The translations under genes and the position numbers were made by a program. A DNA stretch of 64,000 nt from positions 776,001-840,000 of the forward strand of contig NZ_ML133686.1 of the NCBI RefSeq assembly GCF_003985155.1, written 5' to 3'. Source of the stretch: Rhizobium vallis. Its GTDB lineage: Bacteria; Pseudomonadota; Alphaproteobacteria; Rhizobiales; Rhizobiaceae. The notes under the pieces were generated by a model. It ran no database searches, was not told where the DNA came from, and saw only the letters and a program-made list of their open reading frames with translations. Of the stretch, positions 19,321 through 29,152 are shown in pieces (positions within the stretch are counted from its first letter, which is position 1; every line of letters starts with the position of its first letter).

Positions 19321-19818
19321 TCAGGCAGCCTTTGCCTTCTGGTTCGCGGCTGTGGTGGCAAGTTGGGAGAGGATCTTGTCGGTCGCCGTCTCCTCCTGCA
19401 GCGTCTGGTCAAGCAGGCCGACGACGTCCTTGAGGCCGAGCGTCGCGGCCCAGGTCTTCAGCGTGCCGTAGCGGGCGATTTCATAATGCTCGACGGCCTG
19501 GGCAGCCGAGATCAGGCCGGCATCCAGCGCCGGCGTACCCTTGAATTCATCCATGATTTCCTCGCCCTCGGCGATGATGCCCTGGATCGCTTCACAGGTC
19601 TTGCCCTGAGCGCGTTTGCCGATCTTGTCGAAAACCTGTTGCAGGCGCTCGACTTGGCCTTCGGTCTGCTCGCGATGCTTCTCGAAACCCGCCTTCAGTT
19701 CGGGGGATTGCGCCGCACGCGCCATTTTCGGCAGGGCGCGCAAAATCTGCCGTTCGGCAAAATAGATGTCCTTCAGCGTGTCGTAGAAGAGATCTTCCAA
19801 CGTCTTTTCCTTGGCCAT
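19321..19818 (-). CDS. YciE/YciF-type ferritin-like protein (DUF892)
   Basis: 165 residues. The four-helix bundle has repeated acidic/His positions: LKDIYFAERQILRALPKMA, FEKHREQTEGQVERL, and AVEHYEIARYGTLKTWA. DUF892 proteins are stress-induced ferritin-like proteins with a dimetal site; their role is not established. The start at 19818 (MAKEKTLEDLF) is the conserved one. It is divergent from the M15-like gene. Confidence 0.85.
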   Translation of the reverse strand: MAKEKTLEDLFYDTLKDIYFAERQILRALPKMARAAQSPELKAGFEKHREQTEGQVERLQQVFDKIGKRAQGKTCEAIQGIIAEGEEIMDEFKGTPALDAGLISAAQAVEHYEIARYGTLKTWAATLGLKDVVGLLDQTLQEETATDKILSQLATTAANQKAKAA

Positions 19819-19963
19819 TTTCTCGATCCTTGTTCTGGGAACGGCCGCGAATGCGGCGACACTGTAAGAAGTGAAGATTGCCCAAATTGTTCCCGATCGA
19901 TTTCGGGTGGACGGGAAATGCGCTCGGGGCGATGATCCCGCCGCCGATGCGGAGGGTGACATC

Positions 19964-20581
19964 ATGCGAAAGCCGGGTTCGATGAAGGGGCTGGAGGATC
20001 TTGGCCGCGTGCGGCTGTCGCAAAACTTCTTCCTGCGCGATTTCCTGCATTCCGAAATCGCCGATTTCTACGGCATTCCCAATATCCCCGAGGATCCCGA
20101 TCTGGCAATCGAGGCGGGTAGGAGGCTCTGCGAGGAGTTGCTGGAGCCGCTGGAAGCGACGTTCGGGCGTCTGCATATCCGCTCCGGTTATCGTTCGCCT
20201 GGGGTGAACAGGTTCGGCAACGAGAACAATCTGAACTGTTCGACCAATGCCGCCACCGCGGCGCATCACATCTGGGATATGAGGGACTTTGACGGCTGCA
20301 TGGGCGCTGCGGTCTGTATTGCCGTACCGTGGATGGTCGACCGCTACAGCGACGAAAGCGATTGGCAGCGGCTCGCCTGGTGGATTCACGACCACCTGCC
20401 TTATGCCTCTCTCTGCTTCTTCCCGAAGCTCTGGGCCTTCAATATCCAGTGGCATGAACGGCCGAAGCGGGTGATCCAGAGTTATGTAAGTCCGCGCGGC
20501 ATCCTCACCAAGCCCGGCATGGCGAACTGGGAAGGCGACCACGCTGCTTTCTACGAGGGCTTTCCCCCGCTCAGGAACTGA
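19964..20581 (+). CDS. Peptidase M15-like protein
   Basis: 205 residues. The segment FGRLHIRSGYRSPGVN resembles the D-Ala-D-Ala carboxypeptidase (M15A/VanY-like) core. A candidate metal site is the TAAHHIWDMRD stretch with His and Asp, and a His-rich WIHDHLPY follows. No signal peptide is visible, which is odd for a peptidoglycan enzyme. ATG at 19964 has GGAGGG 8 bases upstream. The fold is moderately supported; activity is unproven. Confidence 0.6.
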   Translation: MRKPGSMKGLEDLGRVRLSQNFFLRDFLHSEIADFYGIPNIPEDPDLAIEAGRRLCEELLEPLEATFGRLHIRSGYRSPGVNRFGNENNLNCSTNAATAAHHIWDMRDFDGCMGAAVCIAVPWMVDRYSDESDWQRLAWWIHDHLPYASLCFFPKLWAFNIQWHERPKRVIQSYVSPRGILTKPGMANWEGDHAAFYEGFPPLRN

Positions 20582-20589
20582 TGCGGTGC

Positions 20590-21033
20590 TCAAAAGCTGA
20601 TGCGGTAGCGGATATGGCCGTCGCTTTCGACATAGCTGTCGTAGAGCGCCCGGGCCGTCTTGTTGTCTTCGCTCGTATGCCAGTAGAGCCGCGACCAGCC
20701 CTTCGCCTTGCCGAGGGCGACGAGGTCGTCAATCAACGCCCGTCCGATGCCTTTCCCGCGTGCATCCGGATCGACGAAGAGGTCTTCGAGATAGCAGTCC
20801 TTGCCGCGGATCCATGTGCCCTCATGCGTGAGGTAGAGCGCAAAGCCCATCACCCTGCCATCGACATCGGCGATACGCATGGCGATCGCCGACGCCGGAT
20901 CGAAGACCCGGCGCCATGTCTGATCGGTGATATCGGCATCGACCGTGACCTCGTAAAAGGCGAGATAGGCAGCCCAGAGTTCGCGCCAGCGGGTTTCGTC
21001 CTCGGGGCGGGCATCGCGTATCGTCACGGTCAT
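20590..21033 (-). CDS. GNAT-family N-acetyltransferase
   Basis: 147 residues. The acetyl-CoA motif is DARGKGIGRALIDDLVALGKAKG, preceded by the YLEDLFVDP strand and followed by RLYWHTSEDNKTARALYDS, typical of small-molecule GNATs related to diamine or amino-acid acetyltransferases. It lies 14 bases downstream of an aldo/keto reductase gene on the same strand, so the two may be co-transcribed. Confidence 0.87.
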   Translation of the reverse strand: MTVTIRDARPEDETRWRELWAAYLAFYEVTVDADITDQTWRRVFDPASAIAMRIADVDGRVMGFALYLTHEGTWIRGKDCYLEDLFVDPDARGKGIGRALIDDLVALGKAKGWSRLYWHTSEDNKTARALYDSYVESDGHIRYRISF

Positions 21034-21047
21034 GGGCTCTTCTCTTT

Positions 21048-21995
21048 TCAGGCGCCGGCTTCGTCGAGCAGCGTCATCGCTTCCTCAGAAAGCGAAAGTG
21101 TCGCTGATTTCACCAGGCTTTCAAGCTGTGAAAGGCTGGTGGCGCTGGCAATCGGCGCCGTCACGCCCCGCTTGCGCAGCAGCCAGGCAAGCGAGATTTC
21201 TGCGGGCTTCGCGCCGGTTTCAGCCGAAACCTTGTCGAGCGCGGCGAGAATGCGCAGGCCCTTGTCGTCGAGATATTGCGAGACGCGGCCCTCGCGTGCG
21301 CGGCCTTGGGTATCGGCCTTGCTGCGGTATTTGCCTGTGAGGAAACCGGCTGCGAGGCTGAAATAGGTGATGACGCCGACGTCTTCCCTGACGCAGAGTT
21401 CGGCGAGCGGCCCCTCGAAGCTGGTGCGTTCGTAGAGATTATATTCCGGCTGCAGTACGTCGTAACGCGGCAGGCCAGCCTTGTCGGCGGCGCCGAATGA
21501 GGCCTGGAGCAGCTTTGCATCGTAATTCGAGCAACCGATCGCGCGGATCTTGCCCTGCTGCTTCAGCTTGGCAAAGGCGCCGAGCGTTTCCTCGTGCGGC
21601 GTATCGGCGTCCGGCCAGTGCGAGAGATAGAGGTCGATATAGTCGGTCTGTAGCCGGCTGAGCGAATCCTCGATTGCCTTCAGGATATAGCTCTCTTTCA
21701 GCGTCTTTCCCTGTCCCATGTCCGAGCCGACCTTGGTGACGATCACAGCCTTGTCGCGGGAAACTCTCGCCTGTTTCAGCCAACGCCCGATGATCTCCTC
21801 GGAATCGCCGCCCTTGTTGCCGGGAACCCACGCCGAATAGACATCAGCCGTGTCGATCGTGTTCAGCCCCGCATCGAAGAAGGCGTCGAGAATGGCGAAG
21901 GATGTTTTCTCATCGGCCGTCCAGCCGAAGACATTGCCGCCGATGACGATCGGCGCGACCGAAAGACCTGTTTTTCCAAGCCGACGCGTTTCCAT
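21048..21995 (-). CDS. Aldo/keto reductase
   Basis: 315 residues with the AKR tetrad: Asp/Tyr in TIDTADVYSAW, Lys in IVTKVGSD and His in YLSHWPDADTP. The N terminus (RRLGKTGLSVAPIVIGGNVFGW) is typical of the Tas/YajO-like branch. It is a cytosolic NADPH-dependent carbonyl reductase of unknown substrate. ATG at 21995 has GGAG 6 bases upstream. A GNAT gene follows. Confidence 0.88.
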   Translation of the reverse strand: METRRLGKTGLSVAPIVIGGNVFGWTADEKTSFAILDAFFDAGLNTIDTADVYSAWVPGNKGGDSEEIIGRWLKQARVSRDKAVIVTKVGSDMGQGKTLKESYILKAIEDSLSRLQTDYIDLYLSHWPDADTPHEETLGAFAKLKQQGKIRAIGCSNYDAKLLQASFGAADKAGLPRYDVLQPEYNLYERTSFEGPLAELCVREDVGVITYFSLAAGFLTGKYRSKADTQGRAREGRVSQYLDDKGLRILAALDKVSAETGAKPAEISLAWLLRKRGVTAPIASATSLSQLESLVKSATLSLSEEAMTLLDEAGA

Positions 21996-22232
21996 GAGGC
22001 TCTCCAAAATCGCTGTTTATGTGAAATCGCGGATACGGGAGAACGCCGTCCCGCAGCATGATGCCGAAAAGTGTGAGTGGTTTCGGACGACATCGTGCTC
22101 TGATCATTTCAGCGTAACCTAGCGCGATCCGGACAGGAGGGAAGCCAAGTTTCCGTGATTTCAGCTTGCGCCATTGCGCCGCAGGGGAGGCCTGAATATG
22201 GTTCGCGGACATCAGCTTTGGGAGATTGGATC

Positions 22233-23219
22233 ATGTTGCGTTTCGGTATCATTTCAACGGCGAAGATCGGCCGCGACAATGTCGTTCCAGCAATCCAGGA
22301 TGCGGAGAACTGCGTCGTCTCCGCGATCGCCAGCCGCGACCTCGCGCGTGCAAGGGAGATGGCCGACCGCTTCTCCGTGCCACACGCCTTCGGCTCCTAT
22401 GAGGAGATGCTGGCCTCCGACACCATCGACGCCGTCTATATCCCGCTGCCCACCTCGCAGCATATCGAGTGGTCGATCAAAGCGGCAGATGCCGGCAAGC
22501 ACGTGCTCTGCGAGAAGCCGCTGGCGTTGAAGGCTGCCGAGATCGACGCCGTGATCGCCGCCCGGGACCGCAACGGGGTCGTGGTCACCGAAGCCTATAT
22601 GGTCACCTACTCACCGGTCTGGCAGAAGGTGCGCGCGCTGATCGACGAGGGCGCGATCGGTTCGCTCCGGCATGTCCAGGGCGCCTTTACCTATTTCAAC
22701 CGCGACCCCGCCAACATGCGCAACGTTCCCGAGCTCGGCGGCGGCGGCCTTCCCGATATCGGCGTCTATCCCGTCATGAGCACCCGTTTTTCCACCGGTA
22801 AGGAACCGCTCCGGATCCAGGCGATCACCGAGCGCGATCCGGATTTCGGCACGGATGTCTATTCGAGCGTCAAGGCCGATTTCGGCGATTTCGAGCTGAG
22901 CTTCTATATCTCCACGCAGATGGCCAACCGCCAGATCATGGTCTTCCACGGCACCGACGGCTACATCGAGGTCAAGTCGCCGTTCAACGCCAATCGCTGG
23001 GGACCCGAAGAGATCGAGCTTGCCGACCGCAGCCACAATGAATCGCGCATCTTCCGCTTCCAGGACAGCCGCCAGTACCGGCGTGAGGTCGAGGCCTTCG
23101 CCAGGGCGGTGAAGAACGGCAAGGAAGAGATCGTCACGCTCGAAAATTCGAAGCTGAACCAGAAGGTGATCGACGCGATCTACCGCGCCAGCGACAAGGA
23201 CGGCTGGGAAGCGGTTTGA
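22233..23219 (+). CDS. Gfo/Idh/MocA-family oxidoreductase
   Basis: 328 residues. An N-terminal Rossmann domain ([18 protein letters not shown]) and the family hallmark CEKPLAL are followed by the C-terminal alpha/beta sheet domain. Such enzymes oxidise or reduce sugars and inositols with NAD(P). ATG at 22233 begins the first beta strand. The stop directly abuts the convergent gtrA stop. The substrate is not predictable. Confidence 0.88.
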   Translation: MLRFGIISTAKIGRDNVVPAIQDAENCVVSAIASRDLARAREMADRFSVPHAFGSYEEMLASDTIDAVYIPLPTSQHIEWSIKAADAGKHVLCEKPLALKAAEIDAVIAARDRNGVVVTEAYMVTYSPVWQKVRALIDEGAIGSLRHVQGAFTYFNRDPANMRNVPELGGGGLPDIGVYPVMSTRFSTGKEPLRIQAITERDPDFGTDVYSSVKADFGDFELSFYISTQMANRQIMVFHGTDGYIEVKSPFNANRWGPEEIELADRSHNESRIFRFQDSRQYRREVEAFARAVKNGKEEIVTLENSKLNQKVIDAIYRASDKDGWEAV

Positions 23220-23597
23220 TCACCCTGCACGGAAGACGAAGCGCGAATAGCCGAAGAAACTGAGGAGCATCGAGGCGAGGGTAGCGATCACCATGGCCGC
23301 AAGCGGCTGAAGTGCAGGCAGCGACAGCAGAAGGGCGGAATAGAGCCCGTAATTGACGAGCGCTGCCGTTACCCCGACCGAGCCGTAGCGGAAACCTTCG
23401 GCGGCAAGCGAACGGCCGGAGCGATCGAAGGTGAAGCTCCGGTTGAAAGCCCAGGTCGCCGCCATCGCGAAGGCGATTGCGATGAGCCGCGCCAGGAAAG
23501 GGCCGAGCGGCGTCAGCGCCAGCAGCGCCGACAGGATGCCGGCATCGATGACGAAGCCAATGCCGCCGGCGATCGCGAAGTGGACGAGCTTCTTCAT
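23220..23597 (-). CDS. GtrA-family membrane protein (lipid-linked sugar flippase type)
   Basis: 125 residues with four predicted membrane helices. The GtrA signature is the N-terminal FAIAGGIGFVIDAGIL and the central ATWAFNRSFTFDRSG. GtrA proteins are thought to flip undecaprenyl-phosphate-linked sugars across the inner membrane. The start overlaps the GT2 stop by 4 bases, so the two are translationally coupled. Together with the GT2 and the divergent membrane protein this looks like a glycan-modification set. Confidence 0.88.
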   Translation of the reverse strand: MKKLVHFAIAGGIGFVIDAGILSALLALTPLGPFLARLIAIAFAMAATWAFNRSFTFDRSGRSLAAEGFRYGSVGVTAALVNYGLYSALLLSLPALQPLAAMVIATLASMLLSFFGYSRFVFRAG

Positions 23598-24601
23598 GCC
23601 GCATCCGCCTTGCCGCGGCCAGCGCGGGGTGCTGGCGCTATTTCGCCGACCGGCGGTTTTGCGGCGCTCGGCGTCTCCAGGCTCATATAGTGGATGCGCA
23701 GTTGCTCGGCGCGGGCGCGCGCGACGGAATCGAGGATGACGCCCGCGGTAAACAGCATGAAGGAGATCATCATCAGCGCCATCGACAGCACCCAGGTCGG
23801 CATGCGGCTGACGAGGCCGGTCTGGAAATATTCCGCCAGCACCGGCGCCATGAATCCGAGGCTTGCCAGCATGAAGGCGGCGCTGATCGTGCTGAAGAAG
23901 GCGAAGGGCCGCGTTTCCTTCATCAGCATCGCGAACATCCAGAGGATCTTGCCGCCGTCGCGAAAAGTCGAAAGTTTGGAATGCGAGCCTTCCGGCCGGC
24001 GGCCATAGTCGAGTTCCAACTCGCTGACCGGCAGCTTCAGCCGGGAGGCATGCACGGACATTTCGGTTTCGATCTCGAAGCCGCCTGATACAGCCGGGAA
24101 ACTCTTGACGAAGCGGCGCGAAAAGGCGCGGTAGCCGGAAAAGATGTCGGTGAAATCAGGGCCGAAAATCGTCCGGTAGAGCACGTTGAAAAGCCGGTTG
24201 CCGAGCGCGTGACCCTGACGGCCGGCATCGGCATGCACGCCACGGCGTGTGCCGACCACCATGTCGGCGCGCTCCGTCAGAAGCGTGCGCACCAGTTCCT
24301 CGGCATCGGCGGGCGCATAGGTCCCGTCGCCATCGGCGATGATGTAGATGTCGGCCTCGATGTCGGCAAACATGCGGCGCACGACGTGACCCTTGCCCTG
24401 GCGCCGCTCGCGCACGACATGCGCCCCGGCAAGCATCGCCTGCAATGCGGTCCCGTCAGTGGAGTTATTGTCGTAGACGTGGATCGCGGCATCCGGCAGC
24501 GTCGCCCGGAAACCCCGCACCACGGAGCCGATTGTCGCCGCCTCATTATAGCAGGGAAGGAGGACGGCTATATCAAGATTATCGGTACGCGATCGGGCCA
24601 T
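23594..24601 (-). CDS. GT2 glycosyltransferase, polyprenyl-phosphate sugar synthase type
   Basis: 335 residues. The catalytic GT-A domain has VLLPCYNEAATIG, the DxD motif in IIADGDGTYAP, and GGFEIETEMSVHA. Two or three C-terminal membrane helices follow (SAAFMLASLGF, MALMMISFMLFTAGVIL). This is the GtrB/DPM1-like architecture that makes undecaprenyl-phosphate-sugar on the cytoplasmic face. It is the first gene of a two-gene operon with gtrA. Confidence 0.9.
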   Translation of the reverse strand: MARSRTDNLDIAVLLPCYNEAATIGSVVRGFRATLPDAAIHVYDNNSTDGTALQAMLAGAHVVRERRQGKGHVVRRMFADIEADIYIIADGDGTYAPADAEELVRTLLTERADMVVGTRRGVHADAGRQGHALGNRLFNVLYRTIFGPDFTDIFSGYRAFSRRFVKSFPAVSGGFEIETEMSVHASRLKLPVSELELDYGRRPEGSHSKLSTFRDGGKILWMFAMLMKETRPFAFFSTISAAFMLASLGFMAPVLAEYFQTGLVSRMPTWVLSMALMMISFMLFTAGVILDSVARARAEQLRIHYMSLETPSAAKPPVGEIAPAPRAGRGKADAA

Positions 24602-24761
24602 GACTTTACTCGTTACACAAAAGCCGTGCCGAGCCTAAACCACTCGGCGTTAATAAGACCCTATGACGCAGGCAAAATCGGTGGCCGCCGCGAGCCGCTT
24701 TACACTTTCTTGATCGGCAACGGCTAAGGTTCGGCCATCTGGAAACGGACCGCTAACCAAG

Positions 24762-26606
24762 ATGAACGCTGTGCAGCCGATCGCCATTGCATCCGCGACG
24801 GACGCCCCCCGGGGCGGAATACGCGGACTGCTGACACGTTTGTGGCCGATGGTCATCACCTACAGCATTGTTCTCGCCGCCATCATCATCGTCACAAGGC
24901 TTTCCAGCGCCACCGATTACGTCGGCCCGGACAATGATGATGGAATGCGTCTCGTCGAGGTCCGCGATTTTCTCGCCGGGCAGGGTTGGTTCGATCTGAT
25001 GCAGTACCGCCTCGGCCTCGACGGCGGCACGATGATGCACTGGTCACGGCTGATCGACCTGCCGATCGCCTCGCTGATCTGGTTTTTCGGCCTGTTTGCG
25101 CCCCGTGAGACGGCCGAGGCGCTGGCGCTCGCCGTCTGGCCCGTATCGCTCATCCTGCCCGCGATGCTTGCGATGGCCGTTGCCGGCCGACGTATCGGCG
25201 ATATCGCCGGCATGCATATCAGCCTCTTCCTGACCGGGCTTGCGATCTACACCGGAAATCGTTTTGCACCGGGCGCCATCGATCATCACAACGCGCAACT
25301 GGCGTTGGTGGCGACGATGACGGCGATGCTGCTGGATCCCCAGCGCCGCGGCTGGAGCTATGCGGTTGCCGGCATCGCCGCGGCCGTCGCCATCGCCATC
25401 GGTGCCGAAACGACGCCCTTCGTCGCCGCCGTTTGTCTGACGGTTGCCCTGCTCTGGGCATGGGAGGGCGAAGATTTCGCCGTCGCCGCCCAGTTCTTCG
25501 GGCTGGCTCTGGCGATTGCGATCAGCATTCTCTTCTTCGCGACGGTGCCACCGCGGCTCTATTCGATGGTCACCTGTGATAATCTCTCGCTCGGTTATTA
25601 TAGCCTGGCAGCAATCGGCGGCGGGCTTCTCCTGTTTTCCGCGGTTTTTGCGAGCCGGCTCACCCGCCCCATGCGTTTTGCGGCACTGGCCGTCGTCGGT
25701 GCCGGTGTTCTCGGTTCGGCAATGGTGATCGCGCCGCAATGCCTGAGCGATCCGCTGGCCAGTCTCGATCCGATGCTGGTCGAACTCTGGTTGAGAAACA
25801 TTTCCGAAGCGAAGTCGATTTTCGCCCTGGTGCGCACCGAACCCTTCGATATCGGCGCTTTCTATGCGGCTGGCCTGTTCGGGATCGCTGTCTGCATCTT
25901 CCGCATCATCAAGCGCGACCGCATTCAGATCCATCTGATCCTGTTTCTGCTGCTCGCCATCAGCTGGGCGATCGCACTGGTCCAGGTGCGCGGGTCAACC
26001 TTCTCGAACCTGCTCTCCATCCTGCCGCTTGCCCTGTTGATCATCGATATCAGGCGCATCTCCAACAGCGACAGTGAGAATGTCGCCGCTGCCTTCGTCT
26101 ATGTGGTGACGGTGCTTGCAAGCGTTCCTGCGGCCTGGGCGGTCGGCGGCGGACTTCTCTCGCTGCAGATGGAAAATGACGTGCAGAAAAAGCCGGCCGA
26201 ACCGGCAAAGGAGCATTCCTGTTCATCGAAACAGGCGCTGGCGCCGCTTGACGGCCTTCCTGTTGGACTGGTCTCAGCACCCTCGGAAATGGGCGTCTCG
26301 ATTCTCCGCTTCACGCCGAACCGGGTTCTCTCCGCACCTTATCACCGCAATCAGGGCGGCATGCTGACGGAACTGCATATCGGTATGGCGGAGCCGCAGG
26401 AGGCGGAAGCCTTTCTGAAGGGCGCGGGTGTCACGACGCTTGCCTTCTGCCGGGATGATCCGCAGACGCGCCAGCTCGCCAAGCTGAAGCCGGATGGTCT
26501 TTATGCGCAACTCGGTAAGGGGAATATTCCGCCCTATCTGGAGCCGCTTCCGAAAGCGGCGGATGCAGGCGTACAATTCTTTCGCTATCGGCCGGCGGCG
26601 AATTGA
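24762..26606 (+). CDS. Large polytopic membrane protein, probable GT-C-type glycosyltransferase
   Basis: 614 residues with about 11-13 predicted membrane helices and a C-terminal soluble domain from about residue 480. The first extracytoplasmic loop holds PDNDDGMRLVEVRDFL, an acidic motif placed like the catalytic DxD of GT-C enzymes (STT3, PMT, ArnT). A second loop has GAIDHHNAQL, comparable to the DHH-type motif of STT3-like proteins. It is divergent from the GT2-GtrA pair. I infer a polyprenyl-phosphate-sugar-dependent transferase; acceptor and sugar are unknown. Confidence 0.6.
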   Translation: MNAVQPIAIASATDAPRGGIRGLLTRLWPMVITYSIVLAAIIIVTRLSSATDYVGPDNDDGMRLVEVRDFLAGQGWFDLMQYRLGLDGGTMMHWSRLIDLPIASLIWFFGLFAPRETAEALALAVWPVSLILPAMLAMAVAGRRIGDIAGMHISLFLTGLAIYTGNRFAPGAIDHHNAQLALVATMTAMLLDPQRRGWSYAVAGIAAAVAIAIGAETTPFVAAVCLTVALLWAWEGEDFAVAAQFFGLALAIAISILFFATVPPRLYSMVTCDNLSLGYYSLAAIGGGLLLFSAVFASRLTRPMRFAALAVVGAGVLGSAMVIAPQCLSDPLASLDPMLVELWLRNISEAKSIFALVRTEPFDIGAFYAAGLFGIAVCIFRIIKRDRIQIHLILFLLLAISWAIALVQVRGSTFSNLLSILPLALLIIDIRRISNSDSENVAAAFVYVVTVLASVPAAWAVGGGLLSLQMENDVQKKPAEPAKEHSCSSKQALAPLDGLPVGLVSAPSEMGVSILRFTPNRVLSAPYHRNQGGMLTELHIGMAEPQEAEAFLKGAGVTTLAFCRDDPQTRQLAKLKPDGLYAQLGKGNIPPYLEPLPKAADAGVQFFRYRPAAN

Positions 26607-26632
26607 CGCCGGCAATTTTCACGACGGGTTCG

Positions 26633-26875
26633 TTATTGAGAAACGCGCAATGCGCGAAGACGCGCGCTGGCATAGAGCCCGAGGACGAAGAGAATAAGGC
26701 CGCCATTGTAGCCCAGGATGGCGTAAACGAGCGCCAGAAGTGACACCGGTCCAGGCGAGCATATTGCCGCCAGCGCGAAAGTCATCCCGATCAGCGCGGC
26801 GATCAACGCGATCGCGGCGGCCGAACGCATTTGCCCGGCGCTGATGCCCAATGCTGCTGCCGTAAGAATAATCAT
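26633..26875 (-). CDS. Small membrane protein of unknown function
   Basis: 80 residues with two or three hydrophobic helices (IALIAALIGMTFALAAI; LLALVYAILGYNGGLILFVLGLYA) and a short basic tail (ARLRALRVSQ). ATG at 26875 has GAAGGG at good spacing; a TTG 48 bases upstream is also in frame. It is convergent with the GT-C-like gene, 26 bases away. No family was recognised. Confidence 0.55.
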   Translation of the reverse strand: MIILTAAALGISAGQMRSAAAIALIAALIGMTFALAAICSPGPVSLLALVYAILGYNGGLILFVLGLYASARLRALRVSQ

Positions 26876-27217
26876 TTCAGCACCCTTCCCGAAGAGAACG
26901 AGGGGAAGCATAGGAAGCGCCAACTAACAAAGATTTACCGGCCATCATTGCCGAAAAGCCTTTGCATTGCGGTGGTTAGCAATCTCTTTCGGGTAAAACG
27001 CAAAGTCTAACTATGCGTTCCGCAACAAAACGAATTTACTCGATTTTATTGATTGTTTTCTGAGCTGCAACGAATGCCTGTACAGGACGCCAGGAAGCAA
27101 CCACGCTCGACGCAACGGCGGAGAATCCTCCCGCCCGGGATCTTAACGGCTGGGAAAATCGGTTCCGATGCCCGTGCCGACCTTCCCGTTCCCAGCGGAT
27201 GGACATAGAAAGAAGGG
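26876..27217. other. Gene-free stretch upstream of xseA
   Basis: 342 bases between divergent genes. The middle (about 26,940-27,060) is AT-richer and probably holds the promoters of the small membrane protein and xseA. No RNA gene, repeat or conserved ORF was seen. Confidence 0.5.
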
Positions 27218-28798
27218 ATGAGCAACGTCTTCGACAGCGATTCGCCGACCAACCTTGCCGAATATTCGGTTTCGGAGCTTTCCGGCTCGATCAAGCGCAC
27301 CGTCGAAACGGCCTTCGATCAGGTTCGCGTGCGCGGCGAAATCTCAGGCTATCGCGGGCCGCATTCCTCGGGACATGCCTATTTCTCGCTGAAGGACGAT
27401 CGCGCCCGTATCGACGCCGTCATCTGGAAGGGCACATTCTCGCGCCTGAAATTCCGCCCGGAAGAGGGTATGGAAGTCATTGCCACCGGCAAGGTCACCA
27501 CCTTTCCCGGCTCCTCGAAATATCAGATCGTCATCGAGACGCTGGAGCCAGCAGGCGCCGGCGCGTTGATGGCGCTGATCGAGGAGCGCAAGCGCAAGCT
27601 CGGGGCCGAAGGCCTGTTCGATGCCGCCCGCAAGAAACGGCTGCCTTTCATGCCCAAGGTGATCGGCGTCGTCACCTCGCCGACCGGCGCCGTGATCCGC
27701 GATATTCTTCACCGCATCTCCGATCGTTTCCCCGTTCACGTCATCGTCTGGCCGGTGAAAGTGCAGGGGGAGGGCTCCGGCGAGGAAGTGGCAAACGCCA
27801 TCCGCGGCTTTAACGCGATGGAGCCGGCCGGCGCCATCCCGCGTCCTGACGTGCTGATTGTTGCGCGCGGCGGCGGCAGCCTGGAAGATCTCTGGAGCTT
27901 CAACGACGAAATCGTCGTGCGTGCAGCGGCCGAAAGCCAGATACCGCTGATTTCGGCCGTCGGTCACGAGACGGACTGGACGCTGATCGACTATGCCGCC
28001 GATATTCGGGCGCCGACGCCGACGGGGGCGGCGGAAATGGCAGTGCCTGTTAAGGCCGAGCTGGAAGCGCAGGCGGCCGCTCTTGCCGCCCGCCTGCAGG
28101 GCTGCATGAACCGCCAGATGGATCAGCGCCGCCAATCCGTACGCGCCCTGATGCGGGCATTGCCGTCGCTCGACCAGTTGCTGGCGCTGCCCCGCCGTCG
28201 GTTCGACGAGGCCGCTGCAGGCCTCGGCCGTGGGCTGGAACTCAACACGATCAACAAGCGCCGCGGTTTCGAGCGTGTCGCCTCGCATCTTCGCCCTGAT
28301 GTGCTCTCCAATCGCATCGCCGAGCGGCGCCAGCTTCTGAACGAGCGGATGGCGCGGGCCGAACGCACCGTCGAGCGCCTGCTTGATCGTTCGAAGTCCC
28401 GCATCGGCCGCGCCGAAGCAATCCTCACCTCGCTGCCCGGGCGGCTGAAGACCCAGACCGATCGCGGCCGCGAGCGGCTCGGCAATCTTTCGCGCCATGC
28501 CGATACGGCGATCCGCCATCAGTTGACCCGCGCCCGCGCCGAGCTTTCCGCGCAGGACCGTGTCCTGCAGTCGCTGTCCTACAAGAACGTGCTGAAACGC
28601 GGCTACGCCGTCATTCGCGACGAGGATGACAGGCCGGTCTCGCAGGCTTCAGCACTCTCCGCCGGCATGGGCATCGCCATCGAATTCGCCGACGGTCGCG
28701 TCGGCGCCATGACCACGGAAGGCGGCGCACCGCCCGCCGGCGCCAAGAAGCGCAGCGCAAAACCCGCGGACCCGACGAAACAGGGAAGCCTGTTCTAG
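27218..28798 (+). CDS. xseA: Exodeoxyribonuclease VII large subunit
   Basis: 526 residues. The N-terminal OB fold ([29 protein letters not shown] split around its turn) binds single-stranded DNA. The catalytic domain has [16 protein letters not shown] and the [16 protein letters not shown] and [14 protein letters not shown] motifs. A long coiled coil fills about residues 280-440. ExoVII degrades single-stranded DNA with the small subunit XseB, which is not nearby. The TAG stop codon is the first three bases of the adjoining mosaic repeat. Confidence 0.96.
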   Translation: MSNVFDSDSPTNLAEYSVSELSGSIKRTVETAFDQVRVRGEISGYRGPHSSGHAYFSLKDDRARIDAVIWKGTFSRLKFRPEEGMEVIATGKVTTFPGSSKYQIVIETLEPAGAGALMALIEERKRKLGAEGLFDAARKKRLPFMPKVIGVVTSPTGAVIRDILHRISDRFPVHVIVWPVKVQGEGSGEEVANAIRGFNAMEPAGAIPRPDVLIVARGGGSLEDLWSFNDEIVVRAAAESQIPLISAVGHETDWTLIDYAADIRAPTPTGAAEMAVPVKAELEAQAAALAARLQGCMNRQMDQRRQSVRALMRALPSLDQLLALPRRRFDEAAAGLGRGLELNTINKRRGFERVASHLRPDVLSNRIAERRQLLNERMARAERTVERLLDRSKSRIGRAEAILTSLPGRLKTQTDRGRERLGNLSRHADTAIRHQLTRARAELSAQDRVLQSLSYKNVLKRGYAVIRDEDDRPVSQASALSAGMGIAIEFADGRVGAMTTEGGAPPAGAKKRSAKPADPTKQGSLF

Positions 28799-29149
28799 AG
28801 CCTTTCCGGGTTAGATTGCAGCATTCTGCCGGAGCAGGTTTTCGTCAGGGCAAAGGCGATTGGCGAAGGGCATACCCCTTGGTACGTCCGAGCCGATCGC
28901 CTTTGATCCTGGCGGAAAGATGCCCGGCCCACCGGCCGCACCGCTTCGCCATGGCGAAGCGATAAGTGCGTCCGGCGAATTTAAGTCTTGCAGATTTGCC
29001 TCGCAAATCTGCGGGAGGTTGGCTGAAACGGGCCGCTTGATCGACCGGCCGGCTTGGCGTAGAGCTGGGCTACGACGCGCGCCGGCCGGTCGACCATCCG
29101 ACTCCGTTTGAGCCAACAGAATGCTTCAATCTAACCCGGAAAGGCTCTA
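28796..29149. repeat. Mosaic palindromic repeat element with terminal inverted repeats
   Basis: A 354-base element whose ends are inverted repeats: TAGAGCCTTTCCGGGTTAGA at 28796 reads the same from 29149 on the other strand, and the match continues to about 33 bases with two mismatches. Inside are three perfect palindromes: 20 bases at 28942-28961, 10-bp arms at 28990-29012, and 13-bp arms at 29041-29093. No ORF fits a protein. The structure matches rhizobial intergenic mosaic elements or a MITE. It begins on the xseA stop codon and ends 3 bases before the next ATG. Confidence 0.85.
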
Positions 29150-29152
29150 ACA

